64,000 nucleotides of DNA, taken from positions 1-64,000 of the forward strand of contig WACJ01000550.1 of NCBI GenBank assembly GCA_008973525.1, in the 5' to 3' direction. The position numbers were made by a program, and so were the translations under genes. The notes beneath the pieces are model-generated. The model saw only the letters and a list, made by a program, of their open reading frames with translations. It made no database searches and was not told the DNA's origin. Source of the DNA: Stenopsyche tienmushanensis (taxonomy: Eukaryota; Arthropoda; Insecta; Trichoptera; Stenopsychidae). Positions 1-12,971 of the stretch are shown one piece after another. Every line of letters starts with the position of its first letter. Position 1 is the first letter of the stretch.

Positions 1-450
1 TATTAAAGGGTTTTCGTCTCGTTCTTTTTATGGATTTCTTCTACCTTTTTGGATAATGTACATAATACATTTTTTCATATTCTCCATCCGAGTTCGCGCT
101 CGCAGATCGCTCTCGAGCTGGAAAATCGACCGCCTCGGGTCGATTTCCCGAGTCATTCAAATTAACCCTCGGGCTGCGGGGGTGCACACCTTGCATCCCT
201 GCGACATCTGCCGCCCCCGATCGGCGATCTCCCGACATCCACGCGCCGACCGCAACACGACACGCACCTCGACTGGCATTGTTTGTTTTTATCGGACGCT
301 CTAACTTTTCGGCCTTGCCTTCGGCTCATTTATTAACTCTACATCTCTCTCACTCCACCCGACCGATCGGAGACCCCAAATTTGCAGGGTAAAAACACAA
401 GATAAAAGGCCAAACTTCGGTCTAATTAATTGACCGGATGATATTTTAAC
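1..450. promoter_or_regulatory. GC-rich CpG-bearing island, candidate promoter or enhancer
   Basis: Positions 80-310 are clearly richer in G+C and CpG than the AT-rich DNA that follows. The block contains a perfect 9-bp inverted repeat (AAATCGACC at 123-131, GGTCGATTT at 138-146). Open frames exist on both strands (56-304 plus, 41-238 minus), but overlapping open frames are expected in GC-rich DNA and neither product shows a recognisable domain. It could be a promoter-proximal or first-exon region of a gene lying left of the window, or a distal element. The function is inferred from composition only. Confidence 0.3.
123..146. repeat. Perfect 9-bp inverted repeat with 6-bp spacer
   Basis: AAATCGACC and GGTCGATTT flank GCCTCG inside the GC-rich island. 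The dyad could be a dimer-binding site or a short hairpin. No known factor is assigned. Confidence 0.7.
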
Positions 451-1204
451 ACTAATCTCATTTTACACCGACAGATGAACACAATGGAAACTTATCGTAT
501 CGCTCGAGGAATGCATGTTTTTGTTTACCGATTTACCACAAACATGATCACAGCGACAAGTGGTTGAAAAGCATTTATAATAATATATCATAGATTGATC
601 GCAATAAGTCCATTATCAATAATTTTTTTAGATTTAGGGAATACTATGAAACGATGCGCAAAATTTAATCTCTATATATGATTAAAATTGATTTTAGAAG
701 TTATTTCCTTAAATAATATTACATAACGACATTCATCAACGGCAATATATTTCCTAAAAATACAAAAATAATCTCGATTCATCATATAGATACATATATT
801 TGTTGAACTTCTTCAATATTGCATCACAAATTGATTATCTATATTGTAACAAACATAAAAACGAAACGTATTTAAGATCATACACTTGCTACCAAAAATA
901 TCATGTGATAGTCTAATTCTGAAAAGATCAAATTCTAGACAATATTTTGATCGCAATATTTATCGCTTACTCAATCGTAAATTAATTAAATAGATTTTTA
1001 GTGATTCGTTGAAATCATTTGTTCAAAATAATCCAGCCGATGCCAATGGATTGATTAGACAATAATCTTTGATGCATGCCTTAAATATTGATATTACAGT
1101 GTACAGGCTTATCGGAAAAACGAGCTTTTTTGCAAATAAAAAAAATAAACATAAACGGTTTCAAAATACATAGTTCTTTCCCATTTTAATATGCTGGCAT
1201 TTGA
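451..1204. other. AT-rich intergenic DNA, no feature seen
   Basis: Very AT-rich with short homopolymer runs. No open frame of note, no repeat boundary and no structured RNA was recognised. Confidence 0.6.
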
Positions 1205-1440
1205 TTAATTTTGTTTCGGGGTCCTTCGAGAGCGCCCGAATGGGACCAAGCTCCTCTCCCCCATACTTTGCAAAGTCCACCCTGTCACGAGCGACATAAA
1301 TCTACCGCCAACACAACACAACCCATCACAGCTAGTGCCCATTCAAATCTGCCCTTTTGGGCCGTTTGTGCTAATGAAAACATTAAAATTACATACGGGT
1401 CACCTGGTCATCCGGATTACAATCGCCACAATGGATGAAT
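1205..1440. promoter_or_regulatory. GC-richer island
   Basis: A block of about 230 bp, richer in G+C than its surroundings, sharply bounded by AT-rich DNA. Two overlapping plus-strand frames (1211-1438, 1335-1550) have no recognisable domain and are probably chance. Candidate cis-regulatory element by composition only. Confidence 0.25.
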
Positions 1441-2159
1441 ACGTTAAACCAAAAGTGAATTCAACGCAAAACTCAATAGAACACCGAGGAAAAAATCATA
1501 ATGAGGCAAACCAGCCGAATCTTCTTAATGTTTTTTATAAACACAATTGATGTTGTTTTTACAATTCCTCCAATTTTTCAATGTAAATTGTGCATATGAA
1601 ACAATACATTCGGTAAAGTTGTATTGAATGTAAATACTTCACCAATATTGTACAATCGGAAAGAAGTAAAATTTCTTATTTTTAAATAAAACTAATCAGA
1701 TACTAGTTTGACTATTATTAATAAGCCTTAAGTATATGTATTTATAAATATTTTTTTTATTACTATGCCATTTTGATTAGATTTAAAGCAAACTCTATAC
1801 TTTTACTTTACTCATCATAAATCCAGAATATTCTAGACTAAATCAGTTATTATTTTTTGATATTCGATAATGTGGTGTATGGTTTATAGATAAGGATTAT
1901 ACAGAGTGTTTTTTTTTAATTCGAAGAAATATTTTATGAAAAACGTATGACATACGTAAGATTTTATGATATTCGAATTCGATATTTTTTGTTCTTTTCA
2001 GTTCGAGTTCGTTATCGACAATCCGCACAAAATGTTAATTGGACACGCATTCGGAGTTTTAATTGCGCACTGTACAAGGAAATGGATGACGTTGTAGTTG
2101 CCAAAGATTTTGAAGGCTTAAATGTGCAAAAGTATGTCTGATACCCGAATGAGCGTTGA
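1441..2159. other. AT-rich intergenic DNA, no feature seen
   Basis: Mostly AT-rich with homopolymer tracts. A short frame at 1947-2141 has no recognisable content. Confidence 0.55.
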
Positions 2160-2540
2160 TGGGACATAAAGTTGGCATTATGACGTGCGGTGGGAGTCGA
2201 GGGGGTCGAAGCCACCCCGACACCTTCTTCCAGTTCTCTTTCTCGGCTACCCCTCACACTATAACTTTAACATCTCATATTTTCCAGGCACGTTATTGGT
2301 CGACTTGAAACTTCAAAGCGTGCACACACACAACCGCATTTACGTACAACGAGCCGAGTTTAGAATAAGGCCGAGAATTGCGCGCGTCGTATTTTCCCTA
2401 TGTAATATTCAGATGTGGGATGGGCGATTGGTGGGGTGAGTTTTCCAGATGCTCCACCAACCCCGACACGAGAAAACCGTGAAAATATGAATATATAATA
2501 AGGGTGGAGTGGGAAGGCGATGCTCATTCTTCAAACCGGG
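2160..2540 (+). promoter_or_regulatory. GC-richer island containing an exon-like segment
   Basis: GC-richer block of about 380 bp. It starts with G- and C-rich runs and includes a CA-rich stretch and CpG-rich DNA. Within it, 2288-2435 is bounded by strong splice-site look-alikes and described separately. It could be part of an unannotated transcript or a regulatory element. Confidence 0.3.
2288..2435 (+). other. Possible exon (148 nt) with splice-like borders, unidentified
   Basis: Seen: a pyrimidine-containing stretch ends in TTTTCCAG just before 2288, with a CTTTAAC branch-like sequence upstream. A near-consensus donor, GTGAGT, starts at 2436. The plus-strand frame whose first full codon starts at 2290 is open throughout and runs in an open stretch from 2185 to 2439. 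The peptide (about 49 residues, beginning TLLVDLKLQSV) matches no family I recognise. It could be a coding or non-coding exon, or a chance pairing of splice-like words in a GC-richer island. No adjoining exon was identified. Confidence 0.2.
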
Positions 2541-4099
2541 CATTCCAGCTTTATGTTTTGACGATAACCGCTTTATATGACGTGCTATAGTTCGTTTATA
2601 AAGTTGTTTTTCCTCGATAATCATAAGCATTTTGAAATTATATAAATGGTATTTTAGAATAAAATTAATAAAACCAATTGAAAAAGAGAGTTTATTAGAT
2701 AATAAACGTGTAATTGAATGTTTGGTTACAAACATTAAGCTAAGCATAGTTATTCGATATTTCATATTTATTATGCAATAAAACATTGCTCTACCAACAG
2801 AATGCTTAATTATTAGAAATCCAAAGTCAAAAAATTAATAGATATGAATAAATTTATATAAAATCGTAATTACAGAATCCATCAAATCAAATTTTACCCA
2901 GTTCTTTGTAAATTACTAATTATTGTTGAATGAGCATTAGCTTATCATAGTTATGATTCATAATAAGCAGCAAAAATACATATTTACAATTTAATTCAAG
3001 AAGCTGGCAAGTTTCAAACAAATATCTGAATTTGATCAAAATATTTGCTTATTATTCATTGATCATTTCAATAATAATAGGAATAACATAAAATGTCATG
3101 ATAATAGTCTAAAACGAACAACAGTTTCTACATATATATTTCGGAACAAATAAATTAGAAGTGACAGAAATCTGAAGAAGTCTATAATTATCGATCAGTT
3201 CCTTTTTCAGATACTGAAAAATAGATTTTTTAAAGCACTATTAATATAAAAGTTTGCTTTTTATAGAATAAATACGGTTATTTTATTACTAATAATAATA
3301 TTTAATGGTTGTTTGTTATGACTATACCAGGGAGTGATAATTAGGCAATTATCTCGATTTTTCATATTCATTCAAAAGAGCAAAATCTGTGATATTTTTC
3401 ATTTCAAGTAATTTAGATTTAAAAACTTCCTCAGACCAGGAAGCATAGAAAGTAATAAGAAAAAATAAGAAAACCAATATTGTCATATGTAAATATTTTT
3501 TTAGCATCTTAAATTAGTGACATATCATTTGGTGAACACTGTATGATTGATTTCTCTTTAAACAACAAGATATAATTATGAAAATTGATTAGTTTTTCCT
3601 TGTATAATCAATCAGCTAAAATCATATTTATCTTGATTGTTAATATTTATAGAAATGATATCAATTTATTGCAGGCTATATTATGTCATATGTGCAATTA
3701 TTATGTAATGTAACTTTAATCCTGTAAGGATTGACTTGTGTTTTATAAAGACGATTAATTAAATGCGTTAGTATTTCCAGTGCTAATTTGATGATTAGCT
3801 CATAAAAGAAGAAATTAATGAAAATGACAATGCATTATGTAATTAAAGAAATTATAACACTTTATATGCTGTTATCTTTTGTTAACTTTGTTTAAAAAAA
3901 GTTTTGCTAAATTTAAAAAGCTAGTACATTAGTATTTTTAGATTTAACCTCTGCATTTTTATAATTTGCATAAATTGCCCAATGTTGTATTGCTCAATGG
4001 CAATATTTTATATAAGTATATATGATAATTAAATATAGTTTAGCGTAGTAAATTTTTGAATAACCCTATCATAAATCATATAATAACTGGTTATTTTTG
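2541..4099. other. AT-rich intergenic DNA, no feature seen
   Basis: Long AT-rich stretch. The 125-codon minus frame at 2409-2786 has AT-driven composition (I, L, K, F, N) with no domain and is treated as chance. No repeat ends seen. Confidence 0.55.
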
Positions 4100-4760
4100 G
4101 GGTTGTGGTGCGTAAGAAATAATTATACACAAGTATTTCGTTGCAACAAAAAAATAAAGCTTCCGGAAGTGGTAAAGCCTCAATTCAGTAAAGACCTTCG
4201 CCATAGTACGAAAGTCATATTTTAAAAGGGAAATTGTATTACCGATGGCAACCCTTCTTAAGTAGGGGGCGCAGGTGATTTATAACACTTTCGCCACGGC
4301 TGTCGAAAGGGTTGAACCGACCGAGCTCACAAAGTAGCACCAACACGAAAACATTCCTCCAATTGACAGAGATTTAATTATTTATGTTGACATTTCAACG
4401 TGGAATATGAAATATATTATCGATTTTATTAAATTTATTCCACCTCACCCAGTCGCCATTTTCGCGCGGGTAGTCTAAATCGTCACGGATGTAAATGATT
4501 TAGGCATTGGAGCAACCCCATTTGCGTTTTAAAATATGACCTAAGTATATCAACCCTCGTCCGTGTAATGTGCCGCCCAATCCTGCCGTTTTCAACTCTT
4601 TTATTATGGAAAAAAGTTAATGCGATCCACGTGCCGCTGAGTATACTGTCAACCCTTTTTTTCAATCCCTACAACCCTTTGCACATATATAAATACATAC
4701 TCTACCAACACCCACGAAAAAATAAATGTGGTGGGTGCCGCTTAATATAATCGCATCCGG
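4100..4760. promoter_or_regulatory. GC-richer island pair, candidate cis-regulatory DNA
   Basis: Two GC-richer blocks (about 4150-4340 and 4440-4760) interrupt AT-rich DNA. Motifs seen include an E-box CAGGTG at 4272-4277 next to TTTATAAC (4279-4286), a posterior Hox-like core. No transcription unit is supported. Confidence 0.3.
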
Positions 4761-7399
4761 GTCCATGACGATATCAATTAAATCTGATACATTTTAGAAA
4801 TATATAGGTTATATTTGAAATGATTTTGAATCGACAGTGTTTCTCAAATAACAATATCATCGGTTTAAAATTTAATGATAACGATCTTAATTAATACATG
4901 TCTAAAGCGTATTTATAATAAAAAAAACATATTGTGTTTTAATCTGTCAATCAAAAATTCTTAAGAAGAGGCTTATATGGATCTACAGATATTTTCACAT
5001 GATAGTAAAGTTCAGGTAAACCAGTAAAAAATGTTAAAAGCAAAAAGGTTCCCGTTTTTAGGTCAGATTTTATGCACATCTAAGTTGAAATTGATTTAGC
5101 ATTCTTTACCTGCCGAACGAGAAATTTCCATTCTATGCAATTTTTGACAGAATACCTAAAAAAAATAGCGTTACCATGTATTGTGTACCGTGTGAAGCAT
5201 TTTATATATGAATATCTGTTTTTTAAGGCTATTTATGGATGATGCGACAAAGAGTGCTTTTAAAAAATTCAACTCATCGACGAACAACAATCCGTTGAGG
5301 ATTATAACGTTGCGGGGAGACTCGGAAGCCTTTGTGATTTGTAGATTACCACGTAAATTGATGGTAATGCGAATATATTTTTGGAGAATATGGTGATAGA
5401 TTGGAGGGAATATTTTGAGCAAATGTTGTTTGTGCATATTTATGACGAAATGCATATATTTAGGGGTGGATTTATCATACATAATGATGTCAGTGGCGTC
5501 TAAAATACACTAAATGCATCTGGGATTTTTTGATTTGCTATTTAAATCATTGCTTATTGAATTTAATATGTTTATTTAAAAGCTAAATTTATTAAAATAA
5601 ATAATCTATAAATGAACGATTAGGTTTTTTCATTAGCAAAATACAAAATTATATGTCACAAATTATTCCCTGAACCAGTAGATCTAGAAAAGTATAATAT
5701 AATACAATGAAAAAGCTTACTTTGCAAAGTCTTGGAAGTTATCTTAAAACATCGTAGCCAACAAAAACAACGCGTTCGTCATCATCCAGATCTTCCACCA
5801 TTCAATACACAATGCATAATCAGCAATGAATTAGGGTTTAATAATTATGATGATGTATACGTATTTTTGAACACAAGATTTATGAACAAATATCTCTAGT
5901 CAAAATTACTACTGACACTCTTGAAGTTAGATAATCAGATCTGTGTTAAAATATTAATAAACTTGGCAATACTCTATCAACTACTATTAAAAAAAAACAT
6001 GTGAGGATACTATTTTAACCCTAACGTGACTAAAACGGTGCTAGGGTAACGTTGGCGTTTTATATAATCATCATCATTATCATTTGAATTTGAAATTATC
6101 ATATTGATTCGAACTGAAAAAGGTTATTTTGAGGGACGTGAAGTTTCTACTTTTTTACAAGTTTTATGGTGTAGGTCTACTTAACGCGTAAAAGTAAATC
6201 GCTTAAAATCAAAGTAGTACTGTAAATCTCCCAAATTTTAGTGATAGAGTAATAGTTATTATTTTGAATAAGATTTGGTCCCAAATTATTATAATAACTA
6301 TCAAATAATAACAATACTGGGATATTCTTTGGTACCATTTTTACTAATAAAAATGAATTAATTTAAAACTTAAATTTATCATTTAACACGACCCAAAACC
6401 ATGAATTCATATCCAAATGATTATTATCAAGTCACATTAGGGTTAACAATATAAAATAGTGATATCAGTAAAGAGTACAGCTATGAAAATACACAGTAGA
6501 ATAAATATGGGGATTGAATTATTGATGACGCATGTCGTTATCGATAATTATGTAATTTTAACCGATATCAATTTCGACATTTTTATCCTCATATTTATAA
6601 GCGCTATCACGCGTCTTCCCTTACTTTTGAATATTTCCAATCTTTGCATCCTCTATAAGGGATGTACGCCCTGCATTGTGCCAATTCATCATCGAACCAT
6701 AGTGAATGTAAATATGCATCGAAAAGCATAGGGGGGATGCAAATTTTGTGAGAAAAGAAGACACTGCGACAAAGGCGCATGGATGATCGATACATTTGCA
6801 AGAAAAATAAATAGTTTCTTTGGGATATTAAAATTTTTGCCTTCTAGGTAAAAAACCATAAAAATTGCATAACAATGCAGCGTCATCTTTTATGCCCCAA
6901 GCTCAATGACTTTACTTTTTTGTTCATAGCATTTTTAAGGCAGATAATAAATGGATTTTTACATATTATTTCAGTCCATTGTCATAAGCAGCTTTCACTG
7001 TCATAAATATCTATTTGTTAAGGAGTCACGACGAAAAGGCTGAATTTTTCCGTTAAAAAATATTTAGGGAGGTCAACAATACCCCAGCTAAAACAATGTA
7101 TTTGTAGATAAATATTTCTAAACATTTCTAAAAAAATGTCTTTGTCTATATTTAGGTTATAAACTTCAATGCACTATGCATCCATAAAACAAAATTTCGG
7201 ACTCGCAGATCAGATTATGGTTGATCGGTTCTATAGCTCTTGTTTTAATAGTATTTTTTGATCATTTACAATTATAAATGAGTTAGTAGATATGTAGTTT
7301 ATGATAGATATTTAGCCTTGTATTAAAAAAATAATGTGTTTTCATGAATAAATTTGCATTATTCTCCCACTTGCATAGTGCATTACAGATTTGAATAAG
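4761..7399. other. AT-rich intergenic DNA with small GC-richer patches
   Basis: Mostly featureless. A less AT-biased patch at about 5170-5480 is open on both strands (minus 5171-5482, plus 5208-5396) but encodes nothing recognisable. A second patch at about 6600-6800 behaves the same way. No repeats with definable ends. Confidence 0.5.
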
Positions 7400-8130
7400 A
7401 TTTGCATGACTGAATAAAGATTTTTAGACGCAAATTGAGCATGTTCTTAAAAAATTCTTGCCTAATTAATCGCGCAATTTATTTTGGAATGATTCGAACA
7501 GATTTTATAAGCCGAAATGGGCGAAATAAATTCAGTCGTGCATTAAATTTCATTCAGAGGTTTCAAAGAAACGTTTATGACGACATTAACTGCCATCTGT
7601 TCAATGAAATTCAAGGTGATACGGTTTTTTCCACATCTCCTGACTCACTATAAATTGCACAATCAGGATGTGTAGGTAGGACGATGATTTCACGCAGCAC
7701 AGGTAGGGAAGACGGTTACAATGGGGGATGAAATCACAATAGCGGGTGGTGGAGATATTTACCTGGAATGGGCACCTACAACTTTTGTGCCGATTTACAT
7801 CCTACAAAAGCTCGCTCTAAAAAATGCCTCGAATTTCGCATGATTTTATTGAAATCATGCAATAATTTGCTGTGTGATCGAGCGCATTTTGAGTGTACGG
7901 GTGTGCGTGTGTTGAATGTTGACCCTGTGAGATCGGGGATCACGGGTTCGTCTCCCGTTAGTTCCGCACCGCCTGTGAACTGACACGCGTGATAGCCGCT
8001 AACATGACGAATTATCATGGTCATCGATATAACCATCAAGTCTTCTTGGTATCGCGGATGCTACGGTGAGGATCCCAGGATCTCCCAGGAATCGCTTATG
8101 GACTGTATTGTATGTGCGCTATATTGAATG
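7400..8130. promoter_or_regulatory. GC-richer island, candidate cis-regulatory DNA
   Basis: A block of about 700 bp with balanced composition, homeodomain-type AATTAAT cores near 7460, a CATCTG E-box near 7590 and a GC-rich segment at 7890-7990. The segment at about 7943-7961 reads like a tRNA T-arm (ACGGG and CCCGT around TTCGTCT), but no anticodon or acceptor stem fits. Regulatory role inferred only. Confidence 0.3.
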
Positions 8131-9129
8131 CGAATGCATTTAAAAAGGGAAACGAAAGATCCATAAAGAAATTGAGACCATGTTCTAAATTACTAATATA
8201 TTGAAGCTAAATTTTCATAATGAGACATTCAGTATACAATTTTTTCTATAAGCTATTGACAATATAATGTGAACAAATTAATAATGTAATATCTAAGATT
8301 TAATCAAATACATGATAAAAACAATACAAAAATACGATAACATAATTTAAGAGCGTATTTTCTGGGAGGTGATTCAATCTACATTTTAATCATAGTTTCA
8401 GCAACAATGTAATTTATTCTAGAACACAGTTCGTTAGGATTTTTTTTTTAAATCAGCTATTCCTTTTTATATAATTATCTATTTATTTAACAAGGCTAGA
8501 ACTTATGTGCCAAAAGCTGCTGGTATATCAATGTACTGAGTTTGATGTTATTTTACATTTGCATTGTTTAATCTTTCGTGAGTTCGAAAAGTTGCAAAAT
8601 AAATATACAATTATAGTCTATTTTGTTCAAATCACAGCTAAGTCCGCTTTTAAGGCCATTCTGTGATTCTATTTAATTATTTAGCGAAGAAGATTATAGA
8701 TTTTTTTCAAGGTCTCCAAGGACTATTTGTATATCAATGGACAAATAATGTCTAACTATTTAACTAATTGCACTTCTTAAACGATCAAAATTCTATATTT
8801 GAGCATGATTTTTAGGATATTTAGGTGCTTTAGAATATAGTCGCCAAACACAATTCTTCGTTAATTATTTTGTATCAATAAAAATATTATAAATTATCTA
8901 CATAATATTCAAATTTAAACATAAAATTTCATATACAATTAAAAGCCATTATGCATTGATATGATTAATGTTTCCTTTTAAAATCCAGGACATCAAGAAA
9001 AAATATATTTGGGACCCTGCATTTAGCTCAGTTAGTTGTCTTAATATGTATTTAATATAATGGTAATGTAATAAAAATATTTATTTGGTAAATACGAATA
9101 AAAATTACGGGATAGTTTGGCTTATTTCA
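8131..9129. other. AT-rich intergenic DNA, no feature seen
   Basis: AT-rich throughout. No open frame of length, no repeat ends. Confidence 0.6.
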
Positions 9130-9340
9130 TTTTTGAAAATCAAGTCGTCCTGGCAAAGTATGAACAAGGGTGGAAGGTCTATTTACGTGGACTGGTTTGT
9201 GACCTAGGGCAATAAGCTCATGCGGATGCCAAAAGGGAGTGAATTTTATTTTGTTCTAGATTGGATGTGGTAGGACGCCAAAGTACACAATTCGTCTAGG
9301 CGCCAATTACCCTTTGGCCTGTCCTGTTAGCCACGATTTT
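9130..9340. promoter_or_regulatory. GC-richer island
   Basis: A compact block of about 210 bp of balanced composition, sharply flanked by AT-rich DNA and with no open frame. Candidate conserved non-coding element by composition only. Confidence 0.28.
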
Positions 9341-11399
9341 TTTTCTTTTTCAATACAAATTCCAACTATCACCATTGCTTATATGTATGTATTCGATGTA
9401 AATTAAATTATACTAGAGGAAATTGTATGATGTATATTAAAAATATTATGTATCTATGATAGACTTTTTTGAGCTTAAAATATGCTATATAGATGGATTG
9501 ACAAGTGGGTGTATGTTTAAAAATATTTAGGTCTAAACAGGATAGATTCCGAATTGGAAACCGGGTATCTTCCTTTGTACTTTTAGGCAGGACGATAGTG
9601 GCTAGTAAAATGAAATCGGCACGCGACCTTTGATAATTGAGCACATCTGCCGCCGCCCCCTAACGATGCATTTTCTGATAGAACATGCTCTCATCTTCTG
9701 AATGTAGAATATTCTAACTTTTAATATAACCCCCATAAGGCTTATAATTGTATGCGTTAATAAGAAAAAATACGATATTCTCATCAAAGAAAATACAGTT
9801 GCATTTGCATCCCAAATTACAAGTTTTAAATTCTAACACTCAAAATATGCATCAATGAAAAAATATAAAACGTAGTAGCCATCTGGAAAATCTCTCAATG
9901 GATTTTGCTAATTCGAATGGCATTCATCTATTAAAATGACATATCCATTAAAACGATGGATAAGGATGATAAGTGTGCAAGTCATGCATAAAAGTCAATT
10001 GTTTACTGACGTATGACACAAGCATGACTCAAATCTTAAATTTCAATGCCATAAAACTTTAAACAAAAGCATTGACTAATAAAACTCAAACGTTTGTACT
10101 TCAAAAACCGTTAACATAGATAATAAGCAGTTGGCCGAAAAATTAGAGAAGATCCGTCATCGACAACGGAGATAGTGTCGATTTAATATTTTAATTTCCA
10201 AAAAAATGCATATGGAAGAAGGCTTAAACGTTCCAGATAACAATTCTCATACGAATCTGAATAAATATCTAACACGAAAATTATATGAATCCGAATAAGA
10301 ACCGGGCATGGTTGTTAGTCGTATAATATTCAGATACAATCTCTACGATACTACGTTAGCAGCATTAACATGTTAAATGATTTCGTTTTCTATACTTGAC
10401 CAGAAAACACGAAAAATACATACAATTAAGACGTATTATTCGTAATTGTACATTTATGATCTCTTGGTCTCTATATGCATAAAATGAAAATGTATACAAT
10501 GCTAAACACCACATCGTTAGGCTAAAAAAATAATTTCAGATATTGTTTAATTGCTGTTTATTTGAGAAAAGCGAAATTTGAATTTTATTTTAATATAATA
10601 TTTCTGCCATTATCTAATTTATGCTATTATGGATGTGTGGTTTATATACATTTTCAAAATAATAACTAATATCAGCTTCTTATGATCTGAAAGATAAATA
10701 ATAATCGGCACTAAGGGAAATTTGAAATACAAAGACAAAAAAAATGCATATAATTACATATAGTTCAAACAAAAAGTCACTTTTTGTATTTTATCACGTT
10801 GATACGTACCACATATTGAAAACCACTGTTTTGTTTAAACCGCGTAATATTGAGTATAGGAAAATATTTCATGAAACATTTCAAGTTTATTCATATGCAA
10901 CATGTAGGCGAATATTTTACAAATAAGTGATCTATTTTGTACAGTTCTACCATAATATTATGTATTTTTTTGGTAGAATATTATCGTATTTTATACTAAT
11001 TACTAAGCCTAAATTTGTTTCAACTACTTAAAATTGAGATAAACTAAAGCAAAAATAAACGTTTCTTGTTTTGAATGAATAATTTATAAAAAGCAGGATT
11101 GCAAAATAGTTATTTTGGTCCTATAACGTAACCAAAAATGTATATATTATCTTATAAATTAACTTATCTGTTAATTTAATAGAATTATTCTATAGTGGTT
11201 TAATATTTACTATATGTTAATAAACAAATATGTTAAAAAGTAGGTAAACGTTTATATCACCTCTAAGACTCAGAGAAAATGCTGCCTTCCATATTGAGGA
11301 TTAGAGGAGATAAGTGTTTGATAGAATGACATTTGAATAGAAATTGAAAAGACCATAAGACCTGAAGTGACAATAACTCAAAGGCAATATTATATATTA
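9341..11399. other. AT-rich intergenic DNA, no feature seen
   Basis: AT-rich. Short open frames at 9408-9644, 9602-9787 and 10744-10926 have no recognisable content. Confidence 0.55.
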
Positions 11400-11480
11400 T
11401 ATCATCATCATCATCATAGTGTAGCCACAAACAGTCCACTGCAGAGCTATGAGCCTCTTTAATATCCATTCATAGGAAGG
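11400..11480 (-). mobile_element. RTE-like non-LTR retrotransposon 3' end fragment with (CAT)n tail
   Basis: The plus strand shows a CATCATCATCATCAT run at about 11403-11418, then AGTGTAGCCAC, ACAGTCCACTGC and AGCCTC. This layout (trinucleotide tail, then a CCACTGC..GCCTC block) is familiar from 3' ends of RTE-type elements and derived SINEs in many insects. The element would read on the minus strand with its tail at 11400. A second, shorter copy with the same order is at 49254-49300. The upstream limit is unclear and may reach about 11570. Family name is from memory. Confidence 0.5.
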
Positions 11481-12619
11481 GGTTACATCCATCTCGTCTG
11501 TATCATAAATTCACCTCCTTATTCGCTCGATATTGAAGGTAGCGATAGCGATATCAGCCTCTGTGACAATCTTACATAGTTTGTCGAGAATCTGATTTAA
11601 TTAGTGATTTCAGTACGTCATTATCAAATGTTTATTGTCTTCCAGGCATAAGGTCAAAACTTAATGTCTATTGCCTGTTTTAAATTTTTTTAATCAGCAT
11701 TGACATCTGTTGAGGGTTAAAACTTCGCCGAATATGTTGTTTATGCTTTTAGTGGCCTTGTACGCATTCCAACTTTGATCGTAAAAAAGCAATATGTCTG
11801 ATGTGCCTTCGTCAATCTTGGGGTTTAACGTTTTACTTTACACATCGAGATAATAATGATAAATTAAAAAATAAAAGTATCCAATAGCATTGCAATATTT
11901 GAAGTGAATAATCCAAATAACAATGCCTAAAAATATACTCATTCCTGGCTGGACTTCAAGTTAAGAATGATGTAAAAATTGAGAACATCTGAAGAAGATA
12001 AACATGTACATTTTATCGTTTTATTGCAAACTGATTTTATGAGATTTATGAAATTCAAGGAAATATAGCAAATTTGCAAAACATGATTGAGTTTCAGCTA
12101 CGTTTATCAGTATAAAAGTGATGTACATCGTTTGGATCACATATCAAATGTATACAAACTAAGTTGTTCTTCTAATTCCGTTGATTGAAATATATAGATA
12201 ATGAATCATACCATACAATTTTATTCAATGTATCAGATAAAGACGCTGTTTGTCCAATTATCGAGACTTAAATCGTACTGTAAATACTTCAACTTATTTA
12301 TGAAATAATGAGTAATTTTCTGTATTAAAATGTTAGAAGCTCTTAGATTCTGAGAAGAAATCTTATCGCATTGATATTTAACATTAATCTATCCTATTTA
12401 TGTATATTGCAATAATAAATACATTTGAATTTAATTAGACTAAATCTTGATATAGTGGGTTAGTTAATTTTATCATAAAGGTTATTACAAAGGGCTTAAA
12501 TCAAAATTATGGAAAAATTGTCACCATATCAAAAAAAAAAAAAATAGAAATATTTCTTGGATAAATTTGAGTAGGGTTGCTTTATGAGTGACTAGTGTGG
12601 CCCATTATATGATCTAAAA
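11481..12619. other. AT-rich intergenic DNA, possible continuation of the RTE-like fragment to 11570
   Basis: After a moderately GC stretch to about 11600 that may still belong to the retroelement fragment, the DNA is AT-rich with nothing recognisable. Confidence 0.45.
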
Positions 12620-12655
12620 CAGTGATTCTCAAACTTTTTGAAGTCACGGTGCACT
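12620..12655 (+). repeat. Left terminal inverted repeat and subterminal GGTGCAC of hAT element
   Basis: CAGTGATTCTCAAAC starts at 12620, and the first subterminal GGTGCAC word is at 12649-12655. It pairs with the right terminus at 15171-15184. Confidence 0.8.
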
Positions 12656-12971
12656 TTTGACCATGAGAAAAAGTGGCGGTGCACCAGAATTAAGAAGTCG
12701 AAAAAATTTGTATACATAGACATAATTTTTATTACATATTTAAAAAAATAATATTTACATACCATTTTTTTACATATTTTCTTTTTATGTCAAATTATAT
12801 AAAAATGTTTAACATTGAAAATATATTTAGTTAGTTAATTTTTCCCTAGAAACAATTTTATATTTATACGCATTTTATTAAAAATATTTGCTCTCTTTAA
12901 GTGGTAAATATAGGTTGGTGGGGAGGGGTGTCCGCACTCTATGTAAGAGTCTATTGTGACAATAAAATCAA

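Noticed and set aside
2409..2786. Longest open frame in the window, 125 codons on the minus strand
   Set aside because: Composition is AT-driven (I, L, K, F), it has no domain, and it overlaps the exon-like plus-strand island. Taken as chance.
7890..7980. tRNA gene suggested by ACGGG-TTCGTCT-CCCGT
   Set aside because: The T-arm is perfect, but no anticodon arm with a proper loop and no matching acceptor stem can be drawn upstream.
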